In this document: in pieces, positions 8,297 through 16,263 of the stretch
Numbering within the stretch: the stretch's first letter is position 1
Layout: each line of letters starts with the position of its first letter
Assembly (NCBI RefSeq): GCF_014646235.1
Contig: NZ_BMNB01000031.1
Coordinates: 17,747-81,746 of the forward strand
Length of the DNA: 64,000 nucleotides
Direction: 5' to 3'
From: Micromonospora sonchi
GTDB taxonomy: Bacteria > Actinomycetota > Actinomycetes > Mycobacteriales > Micromonosporaceae
Made by a program: the position numbers and the translations under genes
The notes under the pieces: generated by a model
Seen by the model: the letters and a program-made list of their open reading frames with translations, nothing else
Told to the model about the DNA's origin: nothing
Database searches by the model: none

Positions 8297-9025
8297 GTGC
8301 TAGGCGTACCGATCCGCAGGTTTCTCCGCCAGTCGCGGTCCGTTGTGCTGATCGAGTTGGGCGTACTGGTGCTGGCCCTCGGGGCGGCGGCGTTCCTCTG
8401 GCTGCCCGACGCCGGGCCGGAGCCGGCGGCGACGGCGAGCCCGTCGACCCCCATCGAGTTGCCCGGCCTGCCGGACTCCACCGCGCCGGTGCTGATGCCC
8501 GGTCGCCCCGGTGAGCCGGCGAAGACGGCGGCGGCGAACGAGGTGTCCGCCCTGCCACGCCAGCCGCACAACAACGCCGACGTTCGCTTCGTCGCGATGA
8601 TGATTCCGCACCACGAGCAGGCGCTGGTGATGGCCCGGCTGGTGGCCGACCGTGGCGAGAGTTCCCAACTCAAGAGCATCGCGGAGCGGATCCTGGCGGC
8701 CCAGGGGCCCGAGATCACGTTCCTGGAGGTCTGGCTCACCGACCGGGGCCTGGACCGCAACTCCGCCGGCGATCACCGGCACACCATGTCCGGCATGCAG
8801 TCGGCGGAGGCGCTGAACCGTCTCACCGCGACTCGCGGCCCGGAGTTCGACCGGATGTTCGTCGCCATGATGACCGACCATCATCAGGGCGCGATCGAGA
8901 TGGCGAACGAGGTGCTCTCGCTCGGCACCGACGGCATCGTCAACGAGATGGCCAGCAGCGTCGTGGTGGAACAGGGAGTCGAGGTCAATCGAATGCGTGA
9001 GGCGCTGGCCGGCGGAGGCCAGTGA
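8297..9025 (+). CDS. Membrane-anchored DUF305 protein
   Basis: A 242-residue protein. GTG at 8297 has GGGAGG about 7 bases upstream. A single N-terminal membrane anchor (VVLIELGVLVLALGAAAFLW) precedes a Pro/Ala-rich linker. Two DUF305 repeats then follow, each with the His-His signature, 'MMIPHHEQALVMA' and 'MMTDHHQGAIEMA'. DUF305 domains are four-helix, ferritin-like bundles whose His/Met residues probably bind metal, often near copper genes. No copper genes lie nearby, so a metal role is inferred from family only. A terminator hairpin follows directly. Confidence 0.9.
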   Translation: MLGVPIRRFLRQSRSVVLIELGVLVLALGAAAFLWLPDAGPEPAATASPSTPIELPGLPDSTAPVLMPGRPGEPAKTAAANEVSALPRQPHNNADVRFVAMMIPHHEQALVMARLVADRGESSQLKSIAERILAAQGPEITFLEVWLTDRGLDRNSAGDHRHTMSGMQSAEALNRLTATRGPEFDRMFVAMMTDHHQGAIEMANEVLSLGTDGIVNEMASSVVVEQGVEVNRMREALAGGGQ

Positions 9026-9036
9026 GTGACTGTGGA

Positions 9037-9062
9037 CGCGTGACCGGCTTGCCGGTCACGCG
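9037..9062. terminator. Terminator hairpin after the DUF305 gene
   Basis: CGCGTGACCGGC (9037-9048) pairs perfectly with 9051-9062 across two bases, effectively a long stem with a CTTG loop. It begins 11 bases after the DUF305 stop. Confidence 0.75.
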
Positions 9063-9124
9063 CCGGAGTGGAATGTCGGTCGCTGCCGGTAGCGTCCGGG
9101 CGACGCCGGCAGAGAGGGGCCGTC

Positions 9125-9643
9125 ATGGCCGAGGCGGCACTGACTCCCGACCGCGTGGACCTGCTGGGCACGTTGCAGCAACACCGCTTCCTGCTGCGCA
9201 ACACCGCTCGGGAGCTGACCGACGAACAGGCCGCGCAGCGCAGCACGGTCAGCGAGCTGTGCATCGGCGGGCTGATCAAGCATGTCGCGGCCACCGAGCG
9301 GAGCTGGACGGACTTCGTCCTGGGCGGGCCGGCGGCGATGGCGAATCCCGCCGATCCGGCCACCTACGAGCAGCACGCCAAGTCGTTCCAGATGCTGCCG
9401 GGCGACACCCTGGCCGGCGTGCTCGCGACCTACGACGAAATCGCCAAATGCACCGACGACCTGGTCCGCACCCTGCCGGACCTGGACGCCAGCCACCCGC
9501 TGCCCGAGGCGCCCTGGTTCGAGCCGGGCATCCGCTGGTCCGCCCGCCGGGTGCTGCTGCACATCATCGCCGAGACGTCGCAGCACGCCGGCCACGCCGA
9601 CATCATCCGCGAAGCCATCGACGGCGCCAAGTCGATGGGCTGA
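9125..9643 (+). CDS. DinB-family protein (DUF664, mycothiol-transferase-like)
   Basis: A 172-residue four-helix-bundle protein. It carries the DinB metal-site pattern: a first His in 'LIKHVAATERSW' and the C-terminal pair 'LLHIIAETSQHAGHADIIRE', three His expected to bind a divalent metal. Actinobacterial DUF664/DinB proteins are candidate mycothiol-dependent S-transferases, but the substrate cannot be read from the sequence. The ATG at 9125 follows GAGAGGGG. The gene appears to be a single unit, flanked by the DUF305 terminator and the peptidase promoter. Confidence 0.85.
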   Translation: MAEAALTPDRVDLLGTLQQHRFLLRNTARELTDEQAAQRSTVSELCIGGLIKHVAATERSWTDFVLGGPAAMANPADPATYEQHAKSFQMLPGDTLAGVLATYDEIAKCTDDLVRTLPDLDASHPLPEAPWFEPGIRWSARRVLLHIIAETSQHAGHADIIREAIDGAKSMG

Positions 9644-9783
9644 GCGACCGGATCGCATCGTGGTCGGGTAATCCGTGGGCTTGACGCGGCGGCCCGGCCG
9701 GCGCGAGGCGCTAGCATGTGGATCATCGATCCCCATCACCTCCTGGTCGACTCCGGCCACCAGCCGAGCGAAAGGAGACGCGC

Positions 9784-11658
9784 ATGCGTCGAACCCCCCA
9801 TCTGGCCCTGCTAGCCGTCGGCGTGGCCGGCACGCTGGCGCTGACCAGCGCACCGGCGGCGGCGCGGACCGCACCCGCCGGGACCACGCCATCACCGGGC
9901 ATCGTGGTCAGCGACGGGATGACCCAGCCGGTGTTCTCGCTCGCCGACGCGATCGTGGAACGGGTGTACGTGGAGACCCCGGTGGACACCGACCGGGACG
10001 GCCGGCGCGACCAAGTCGCGATCGACATCTCCCGCCCCCGGGAGACCGCCACCGCTGGCTTCAAGGTGCCGGTCATCTTCGAGCACAGCCCGTACCGCAA
10101 GGACACCTGGGGCGACGTGCCGTACCCGAGCGTGCTGGTGGACGAGCTGCCGCAAAACGCTGTGACCCGCCGTTCCGGGCTGCGGACCGGCGACGTCGGG
10201 GCCCAGCGCGCGGTGGCGAAGGCCAACCTGCCCGGCCAGCTGGACGACTACTACGTGCCCCGCGGGTACGCGGTGGTGCTCGGCCAGAGCGTCGGCACCG
10301 GCGACTCGGACGGCTGCCCGACCAGTGGCGACCGGGCCGAGACGCTCGGCACCAAGGCCGTCGTGGACTGGCTCAACGGGCGAGCCAAGGGATACGACGC
10401 CACCGGCGCGCCGGTCACCGCCGGCTGGACCACCGGCGCCGTCGGCATGACCGGCGTCTCCTACAACGGCACCCTGCCCAACCAGGTGGCCACCACCGGG
10501 GTCAAGGGTCTGCGCACCATCGTGCCCGTCGCCGCGATCAGCAGCTGGTACGACTACTACCGGGCCAACGGCCTGGTCGTCGCGCCCGGCGGCTACCAGG
10601 GTGAGGACGCCGACGTCCTGGCCCAGTTCACCGCCGGCCGGGCCCGTGCCGAGGGCGCCTGCGCCGACGAGTTCGCCGAACTGACCGCCCGACAGGACCG
10701 CATCACCGGTGACTACTCGAAGTTCTGGCAGGACCGCGACCACCTCGACGCCAAGAAGGTGACGGCGAGCGTGCTCGTGGTGCACGGCCTCAACGACTGG
10801 AACGTACGCACCGAGCACTTCGCCGGCTGGTGGGACGCGCTCGCCAAGCGCGGCGTGCCGCGCAAGCTCTGGCTGCACCAGGGCGGGCACGGCGGCCCCG
10901 GCAACACCGCGTCGGTGACCCTGCCCGACGGTCGGACCTGGACCTGGAAGCAGACCGAGAACCGCTGGTTCGACTACTGGCTGTGGAACGTCCGCAACGG
11001 CATCATGGACGAACCGACCGCGGTGGTGCAGCGGGAGGACCGGGTGTACGCCACGTACCGCAACTGGCCCGACCCGGCTGCCCGTGCGGTCGCGTTGAAG
11101 CTCGGCGCGACCGACGTCGCCGGCCCGGGGACGCTCACCTCCGGCAAGTCGAAGGGCAAGGTCGAGCAGCGCTTCGTCGACCAGGGGCGGGCCATCGGCC
11201 CGAACACCCTGGTCGCCGGTCCGGACACGGCGAGCCCACACCGACTCGTCTACCGCTCCTCCGCGCTGGCCGGCGACGTCCGCATCTCCGGGCGCCCGGA
11301 GATGCGGCTGCGGATGGCGATCGACAACAAGCCGGGCGCGAACCTCACCGCCTACCTGGTCGACTACGGCCCGACCGGCACGCCGACGGTGGTCACCCGG
11401 GGCTGGATGGACCCGCAGAACCGCACGAGCGCCGCGCGCTCCGAGCCGCTGAAGCAGGGCAAGCTGTACGACCTCCGGTGGACCCTGGAGCCGAAGGACT
11501 ACGTCTTCCCGGCGGGTCACCGGATCGGGGTGGTGGTCTTCTCCACCGACCAGGAACACACCCTGCTGCCGCTGGGCGGCACCGAGCTGCGGGTCGCGCC
11601 GCACCACAGCGAGCTGCGTCTGCCGGTGGTCGGCGGACGGAGCGCGCTCGGCTTCTGA
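9784..11658 (+). CDS. Secreted Xaa-Pro dipeptidyl-peptidase (CocE/NonD family)
   Basis: A 624-residue secreted serine hydrolase of the X-Pro dipeptidyl-peptidase/cocaine-esterase family. ATG at 9784 follows GAAAGGAG. The signal peptide is 'RRTPHLALLAVGVAGTLAL' with cleavage near AAA-RT. The alpha/beta-hydrolase domain (about 60-400) holds the predicted triad: Ser226 in 'GVSYNG', Asp338 in 'HGLNDW', His369 in 'GGHGGP'. The C-terminal 200 residues form the galactose-binding-like jelly roll usual for this family. It probably removes Xaa-Pro dipeptides outside the cell. TAGCAT at 9712-9717 is a likely -10 box, which would leave a leader of roughly 60 bases. Confidence 0.9.
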   Translation: MRRTPHLALLAVGVAGTLALTSAPAAARTAPAGTTPSPGIVVSDGMTQPVFSLADAIVERVYVETPVDTDRDGRRDQVAIDISRPRETATAGFKVPVIFEHSPYRKDTWGDVPYPSVLVDELPQNAVTRRSGLRTGDVGAQRAVAKANLPGQLDDYYVPRGYAVVLGQSVGTGDSDGCPTSGDRAETLGTKAVVDWLNGRAKGYDATGAPVTAGWTTGAVGMTGVSYNGTLPNQVATTGVKGLRTIVPVAAISSWYDYYRANGLVVAPGGYQGEDADVLAQFTAGRARAEGACADEFAELTARQDRITGDYSKFWQDRDHLDAKKVTASVLVVHGLNDWNVRTEHFAGWWDALAKRGVPRKLWLHQGGHGGPGNTASVTLPDGRTWTWKQTENRWFDYWLWNVRNGIMDEPTAVVQREDRVYATYRNWPDPAARAVALKLGATDVAGPGTLTSGKSKGKVEQRFVDQGRAIGPNTLVAGPDTASPHRLVYRSSALAGDVRISGRPEMRLRMAIDNKPGANLTAYLVDYGPTGTPTVVTRGWMDPQNRTSAARSEPLKQGKLYDLRWTLEPKDYVFPAGHRIGVVVFSTDQEHTLLPLGGTELRVAPHHSELRLPVVGGRSALGF

Positions 11659-11664
11659 GGAGTT

Positions 11665-11692
11665 CCGTGGCGCGCCGCCGGGAGCGCCACGG
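11665..11692. terminator. Bidirectional terminator between convergent genes
   Basis: CCGTGGCGC (11665-11673) pairs with 11684-11692 around a 10-base loop, filling almost the whole 37-bp gap between the peptidase and the GNAT gene. Confidence 0.75.
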
Positions 11693-11695
11693 TTC

Positions 11696-12664
11696 TCAGT
11701 AACCGATTGTGCGGTGCAGCCGGAGGAACGTCTCGGTGAAGCCGAGCCTCGGCCAGGTACGGGAGGACAGCAGGTTGGTCACCCGCCAGTCGGTGACCAC
11801 GCTGTCGAAGCCGCTGTCGACGGCCCAGTCGATGACGGCCGTCCCGAGCGCCCGGCCGGCGCCGGCCCCGCGGGCGTGCGGGAAGACCGCGGCGTACCCG
11901 AGGAAACCGGCGTTCTCCGGCCGGGCCGGGCCGAGGTGGGTGCTCGACTTCTCCAGCGCACATCCGATGGCGGAGCCGATCACCTGCCCGTCACGTTCGG
12001 CGACGAACGTGGCGTAATCCGGGTCGTCGATGTCGTCCGCCCAGTCGGCGAGGCTCTCCTCGATCGTCCCGAGCCGACCGGCCGAGAATGTCGGAGACAG
12101 ACCGTGGTGCAGTGGTAGCTCGAGGTCCAGCCGGGCGAGCATCGGGATGTCGTCCCGGTTGGCCCGGCGCACCGACAGCCCTCCGGCCAGGGACGCCGTC
12201 GCCAGTTTCTCCGCCGGTCGGATGGCGTGCGCCTGCTGCTGGCCGAAGCCGAGCCGGAACCAGGCACGAACCAGTTCCTCGTCGTGGGCCGGCACGACGA
12301 CGTAGTGTGCGGTGCGGCCCTCGTCGACCCAGCGGGTCGCGGCGATGCCGTACAGGTCGCGCATCACCTCGGCGTCGGTGACCGCCTGCCCGGCCGCCTC
12401 GACCCAGATGTTCGGCCCCCACAACGGCGACGTCTTCGGCGCTCCGAGCAGGAAGCCGACCGGCGCGCCGGCGCGGAGCGCGACCGCACCGGACGCCCCG
12501 GTCTCGAACACGGCGGTCAACTCGGCGATGGCCGCCTCGGTCGCCTCGAAACGTGGTGACAGCAGCGGCTGTGCGAGGCGATGTTGGTGGTGCCGAGTAG
12601 CCAGCAGTGCGCCACAGGAAGTCAGGTCATCGGCCTCGAAGGGCCGTATCTCTACTCGGGACAC
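11696..12664 (-). CDS. Tandem GNAT-family N-acetyltransferase
   Basis: A 322-residue protein with two GNAT folds. The degenerate N-terminal one runs from 'VEIRPFEADDLTSCGALLA' to about residue 160. The C-terminal one (about 165-322) has a readable acetyl-CoA loop, 'VFPHARGAGAGRALGTAVID', and ends 'NLLSSRTWPRLGFTETFLRL'. The acceptor substrate is unknown. The frame is open upstream for 58 codons, but TATCGT (12672-12677 on this strand) lies 7 bases before the GTG at 12664 and there is no ribosome site. I therefore read it as a leaderless gene starting here. Confidence 0.8.
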   Translation of the reverse strand: MSRVEIRPFEADDLTSCGALLATRHHQHRLAQPLLSPRFEATEAAIAELTAVFETGASGAVALRAGAPVGFLLGAPKTSPLWGPNIWVEAAGQAVTDAEVMRDLYGIAATRWVDEGRTAHYVVVPAHDEELVRAWFRLGFGQQQAHAIRPAEKLATASLAGGLSVRRANRDDIPMLARLDLELPLHHGLSPTFSAGRLGTIEESLADWADDIDDPDYATFVAERDGQVIGSAIGCALEKSSTHLGPARPENAGFLGYAAVFPHARGAGAGRALGTAVIDWAVDSGFDSVVTDWRVTNLLSSRTWPRLGFTETFLRLHRTIGY

Positions 12665-13015
12665 AGCCGGCACGATAGTCACGAAGGCCGAGGCGGGCAC
12701 CCGCTTTTCCGCCCCGATCCGCTCGCGCCCTATTGACCTGCCCGGATCCGTCGAAGTGCGCACCGGGTGGACCACGGCCCGGGCCTGCCTGCGCTTGCTG
12801 CCTGCAACCCTGTCGAACTGAGCCGTTCGTGCTGTCACGGACGCGGTGTTGACCGGGTTGGAGGTGCTCGCCGAGCCACCGCGCTCACGGCAGTTCGGCG
12901 GCGTTGGCGAAGGTGGCGGCGACCGGCGGCAGGCCGCCGCCGTGATCCGTTCACGCCATCAGCTCGACAGGGCCTACGTGTCCTGGCACCTCGCCCTCAA
13001 GCCGCGACTGACGAT
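12665..13015. other. Intergenic stretch without a recognisable gene
   Basis: The 351 bases between the GNAT and ABC-F genes hold the GNAT promoter box at 12672-12677. I see no credible coding region, RNA or strong hairpin in the rest. The ABC-F gene ends at its right edge. Confidence 0.6.
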
Positions 13016-14656
13016 TCAGCCCTCGGGGCTGGGCGCCGGGATCTCGCGCAGGCCGGCGCCGTCGAGCCGCAGCCACCGACGTACGCCGATGTCGCGCAGG
13101 AAGCGCTCGTCGTGGCTGACCACCACGAACGCCCCTCGGTAGGCGTCCAACGCGTTCTGCAACTGGCCCACGCTGACCAGGTCGAGGTTGTTGGTGGGCT
13201 CGTCGAGCAGCAGCAGGTGCGGCGCCGGCTGGGCGTAGAGGACACAGGCCAGGGTGGCGCGCAGACGTTCGCCGCCGGAGAGCACGCCGACCGGCAGATG
13301 GGCCCGGTCGCCCCGGAACAGGAACCGGGCCAGCAGGTTCATCCGCTCGGCCTGCGGACGCTCCGGGGCATACGCGGCGAGGTTCTCCGCGACCGTACGC
13401 TCGTCGTCGAGCAGGTCCAGCCGCTGCGACAGGTACGCCACCCGCCCGTCGGCCCGGCGTACCTGACCGCTCTCCGGCGTCAGCTCGCCGCAGATCAGGC
13501 GCAGCAGCGTCGACTTGCCGGCACCGTTGGGTCCGGTCAACGCGATCCGCTCCGGGCCCCGGATCGTCAACTCGACACCGTCGCCGGCGAACAACGGCCG
13601 GGCGTCGTGCCACACCTGCATCCGTTCGACCTCGACCAACGTCCGGCCGGCCGGCACGTCGGTCTCCGGCAGGTCCAGCGTCAGCGTCTGGTCCTCCCGC
13701 AGCGCCCGGCTGGCCTCGTCGAGCCGGCCCTGCGCCTCGCTGACCCGGCTGGCGTGGGCCTGCCGGGCCCGCCCGGCCGACTCCTGGGCGCTGCGCTTGA
13801 GCCCACCGGCGACGATCCGGGCCAGGCCGGCGTTGCCGAGGTTGCGGGCGGCGTTGCCGGCTCGGCGCTCGGCCCGTTCGCGGGCCTGCTGCATCTCCCG
13901 CTTCTCCCGCTTGACCTCCTGCTCGGCGCTGCGTACGTGGCGCTCCGCCGCCTCCCGGGCGGCCCGTGCCGCCTCGGTGTAGGCGGTGAAGTTTCCACCG
14001 AACAGGCGCAGCTGCCCGCCGGCGAGTTCGGCGATGCGATCCATCCGGTCCAGCAGCATCCGGTCGTGGCTGACCAGCAGCAGGCATCCGGACCAGTGCT
14101 CCAACACGTCGTACAGCCGGTGCCGGGCGTCGATGTCGAGGTTGTTGGTCGGCTCATCGAGCAACAGCACGTCCGGACGCCGCAGCAGCTGCGCGGCCAG
14201 GCCGAGCGAGACGATCTGCCCGCCGCTGAGGGTGTGCAGCCGCCGATCCAGGGCAACCTCGCCCAGCCCGAGCCGGTCGAGTTCGGTGCGGCTGCGTTCT
14301 TCGACGTCCCAGTCGTCGCCGATCGCGGCGAAGTTCTCGTCGCTGGCGTCGCCGGACTCGATGGCCCGCAGCGCTGCCAACGCCGGAGCGACACCCAGCA
14401 CCTCCGCCACGGTCAGCTCGCCGGCCAGCGGCAGGTGCTGCGGCAGGTAGCCGAGTACGCCCTCGACGGTCACGTTGCCGTCGGTGGGGGTGAGTTCGCC
14501 GGCGATCAGGCGCAGCAGGGTGGATTTGCCGGCGCCGTTCGGCGCGACCAGGCCGGTCCGGCCCGGCGGCACGGTGAAGGAGAGGTCCCGAAACACGGCA
14601 GTGTCGTCGGGCCAGGAAAAAGACAGGTTGGTGCAGACGACGCAGGCGTCGAACAT
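13016..14656 (-). CDS. ABC-F family ATP-binding protein (ribosome-protection type)
   Basis: A 546-residue soluble protein with two ABC cassettes and no membrane segments, the ABC-F layout. Cassette 1 has Walker A APNGAGKST, signature LSGGQ and Walker B LLLDEPTNNLD. Cassette 2 has GPNGAGKST, LSGGE and the same Walker B. A charged helical linker (about residues 215-300, rich in Glu, Arg and Ala) joins them. This is the region that reaches the ribosome in antibiotic-resistance ABC-F proteins such as the macrolide self-resistance factors of Streptomyces. The ATG at 14656 has GAGG upstream. A short leader ORF and two hairpins precede the gene, which suggests induction by a ribosome-targeting drug through attenuation. 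The protected drug class is not predictable. Confidence 0.85.
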   Translation of the reverse strand: MFDACVVCTNLSFSWPDDTAVFRDLSFTVPPGRTGLVAPNGAGKSTLLRLIAGELTPTDGNVTVEGVLGYLPQHLPLAGELTVAEVLGVAPALAALRAIESGDASDENFAAIGDDWDVEERSRTELDRLGLGEVALDRRLHTLSGGQIVSLGLAAQLLRRPDVLLLDEPTNNLDIDARHRLYDVLEHWSGCLLLVSHDRMLLDRMDRIAELAGGQLRLFGGNFTAYTEAARAAREAAERHVRSAEQEVKREKREMQQARERAERRAGNAARNLGNAGLARIVAGGLKRSAQESAGRARQAHASRVSEAQGRLDEASRALREDQTLTLDLPETDVPAGRTLVEVERMQVWHDARPLFAGDGVELTIRGPERIALTGPNGAGKSTLLRLICGELTPESGQVRRADGRVAYLSQRLDLLDDERTVAENLAAYAPERPQAERMNLLARFLFRGDRAHLPVGVLSGGERLRATLACVLYAQPAPHLLLLDEPTNNLDLVSVGQLQNALDAYRGAFVVVSHDERFLRDIGVRRWLRLDGAGLREIPAPSPEG

Positions 14657-14688
14657 GACGGGCAGACCTCGGGAAGAAGCCGGGACGC

Positions 14689-14748
14689 GACCGGCGCCCC
14701 GGTCGGGAGGACAGGGCAACGACAGGGCAGCTGACCGCAACCAGCTGC
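14689..14748 (-). promoter_or_regulatory. Hairpins between the leader peptide and the ABC-F start (putative attenuator)
   Basis: Just after the leader stop codon, GCAGCTG (14742-14748) pairs perfectly with 14727-14733 across an 8-base loop. A second stem, GACCGG (14699-14704 with 14689-14694, 4-base loop), lies closer to the ABC-F start. Ribosome stalling on the leader could change which hairpin forms. The structures are read directly; the mechanism is inferred from other antibiotic-resistance leaders. Confidence 0.5.
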
Positions 14749-14756
14749 GGGGCTGC

Positions 14757-14789
14757 TCACCCAGAGATGTCGTCGTCTCCCGACAGCAT
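14757..14789 (-). CDS. Ten-residue leader peptide upstream of the ABC-F gene
   Basis: GGGGAG lies 6 bases before an ATG at 14789 that opens a complete ten-codon frame, MLSGDDDISG, then TGA. It is followed by perfect hairpins and by the ABC-F gene about 100 bases downstream. Short upstream ORFs of this kind control many erm and ABC-F genes by drug-dependent ribosome stalling. Its small size means chance occurrence cannot be excluded. Confidence 0.45.
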   Translation of the reverse strand: MLSGDDDISG

Positions 14790-14902
14790 GTCGCGCTCCC
14801 CATTCCCACCGCGCGGTCGCCCGCGCCACGCCCTCAGGCTAACAACTCCCCACCCCCGCCGCACCACCCACCACCCCTTCGCCCGCACCGTTGATCATGA
14901 AG

Positions 14903-16126
14903 TTATTGCCCCGGTAAGCGTTTGCCGATGGCGATAACTCCATGATCGACAAGGGGTTGTGGGTGGGCTAGCCGGCTGGTCAGCACCACCAGCAGCTCGA
15001 ACCGCGCGGTGGGATCGTCCAGGTCGTCGCCGTAGAGGCCGCGCAGGCGCTTGAGCCGGTAGCTGACCGTCTGCGGGTGCACGAACAGTTCGGCGGAGAT
15101 CTCGGCGCGCGAGCCCCAGTGCCGCAGCCAACTGTGCAGGGTCACCAGCAGGTTCTCCCGCTGGGCGGGGCGCAGCTCGGCCAGCGGCGCCAGACGGCGG
15201 GCGGTGAGCACGGCCAAGGCACCCGTCTCGCCGCGCAGGGCCAGCGCGATCAGGTGGTCGTCGGCGAAGAGCGGGCCGGGAGCCGGCCCGACCAGCCCGA
15301 CAACCAGCTCGGCGAGCCGGACCGCCGCCGGCACCTGGGGCCAGGGCAGCTCGGGACCGACCACGACCCACCGCCCGGCCAGCGCCCCGGTCAGCGCGGC
15401 CCGGGTTGCCCGGGGGCCGGCCCGCAGCAGCAGCACCGCGTCGCGTCCACGTTCGACGACCAGGCCGTCCGGGCCGTACCGGAACCGTACGGCGCGAGCC
15501 TGGTCGAGCGGCAGCAGGACGGGCACCACGGCGTCGAGGTCGGGCCAGCCGATCCGGGCCGCCGCGGCGTCGACCACGCTGGGCATGCCGTCGCCGCGCA
15601 GCAGCAACTCGGCGAGTTGACGGCGGCGGTCGCCCTCGCCGGCCTGCTCGCGCAGTTGCAGGGCGTACCCGTCGGTGCTCGCCGCGGCCAGCTCGTCCAC
15701 GTACGCGGTGACCGCGTCGGACAGGTCGATCAGTTCCTCGGTGCCGACCGGACGGAGCCGGGCCAGCGACTGCGCCGCCGTACGCAGCAGCTGCCGCGCC
15801 GCCATCCGCAGCGCGGCGAGCAGCGCCTCCGGTCCGCGCTCCTCGCGGGCCTCGGCGGCGCCCAGCGCGACGAAGACCTCCCGGACGGGCGCCGGCAGCG
15901 CCGGCTCGTCGGTGCCGACCAGGTCGAGGAAACGGTCGAGCGCGACCTGGACGCCGCGATGCACGTCCCGGGTGAACTTGTCGTCGGCGATGCCGGCGAA
16001 GGCCGGCGTGGCCTCGGTGACCGCCACCGCGACAGCGGCCACCGTCACCGGCAGGTGCGGGCGCATCGCGGTAGCCAGGTCGGCGGGCAGGCGCCGCCAG
16101 GCAGGCACGGACCCGGGCGCGGTCAC
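14903..16126 (-). CDS. PucR-family transcriptional regulator
   Basis: A 407-residue protein with the actinobacterial PucR/CdaR layout: a long helical N-terminal half, a GGDEF-like middle, and a C-terminal helix-turn-helix of the HTH_30 type (AELFVHPQTVSYRLKRLRGL, about residues 350-375) followed by 'LDDPTARFELLVVL'. PucR-type proteins sense metabolites and usually control neighbouring catabolic genes. The GTG at 16126 lies 6 bases after a CAAAAT -10-like box with no ribosome site. Transcription is divergent from the aldolase-aminotransferase gene at 16264, its most likely target. Confidence 0.85.
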   Translation of the reverse strand: MTAPGSVPAWRRLPADLATAMRPHLPVTVAAVAVAVTEATPAFAGIADDKFTRDVHRGVQVALDRFLDLVGTDEPALPAPVREVFVALGAAEAREERGPEALLAALRMAARQLLRTAAQSLARLRPVGTEELIDLSDAVTAYVDELAAASTDGYALQLREQAGEGDRRRQLAELLLRGDGMPSVVDAAAARIGWPDLDAVVPVLLPLDQARAVRFRYGPDGLVVERGRDAVLLLRAGPRATRAALTGALAGRWVVVGPELPWPQVPAAVRLAELVVGLVGPAPGPLFADDHLIALALRGETGALAVLTARRLAPLAELRPAQRENLLVTLHSWLRHWGSRAEISAELFVHPQTVSYRLKRLRGLYGDDLDDPTARFELLVVLTSRLAHPQPLVDHGVIAIGKRLPGQ

Positions 16127-16263
16127 GCCGCGATTTTGTCACGGCGGGACAAGAACAGCCCGGATTGCCGATGCCGGCGGGACGTTGTTTCGGCGTGCCC
16201 GGCCGGGTGACCATGGGCGCCCGAGCCGTACCCGGTGGCGACGACCCGAGCAGAGGAGAGCGC

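Noticed and set aside
12767..14734. 655-residue frame antisense to the ABC-F gene
   Set aside because: The opposite strand carries complete ABC motifs; this frame has none.
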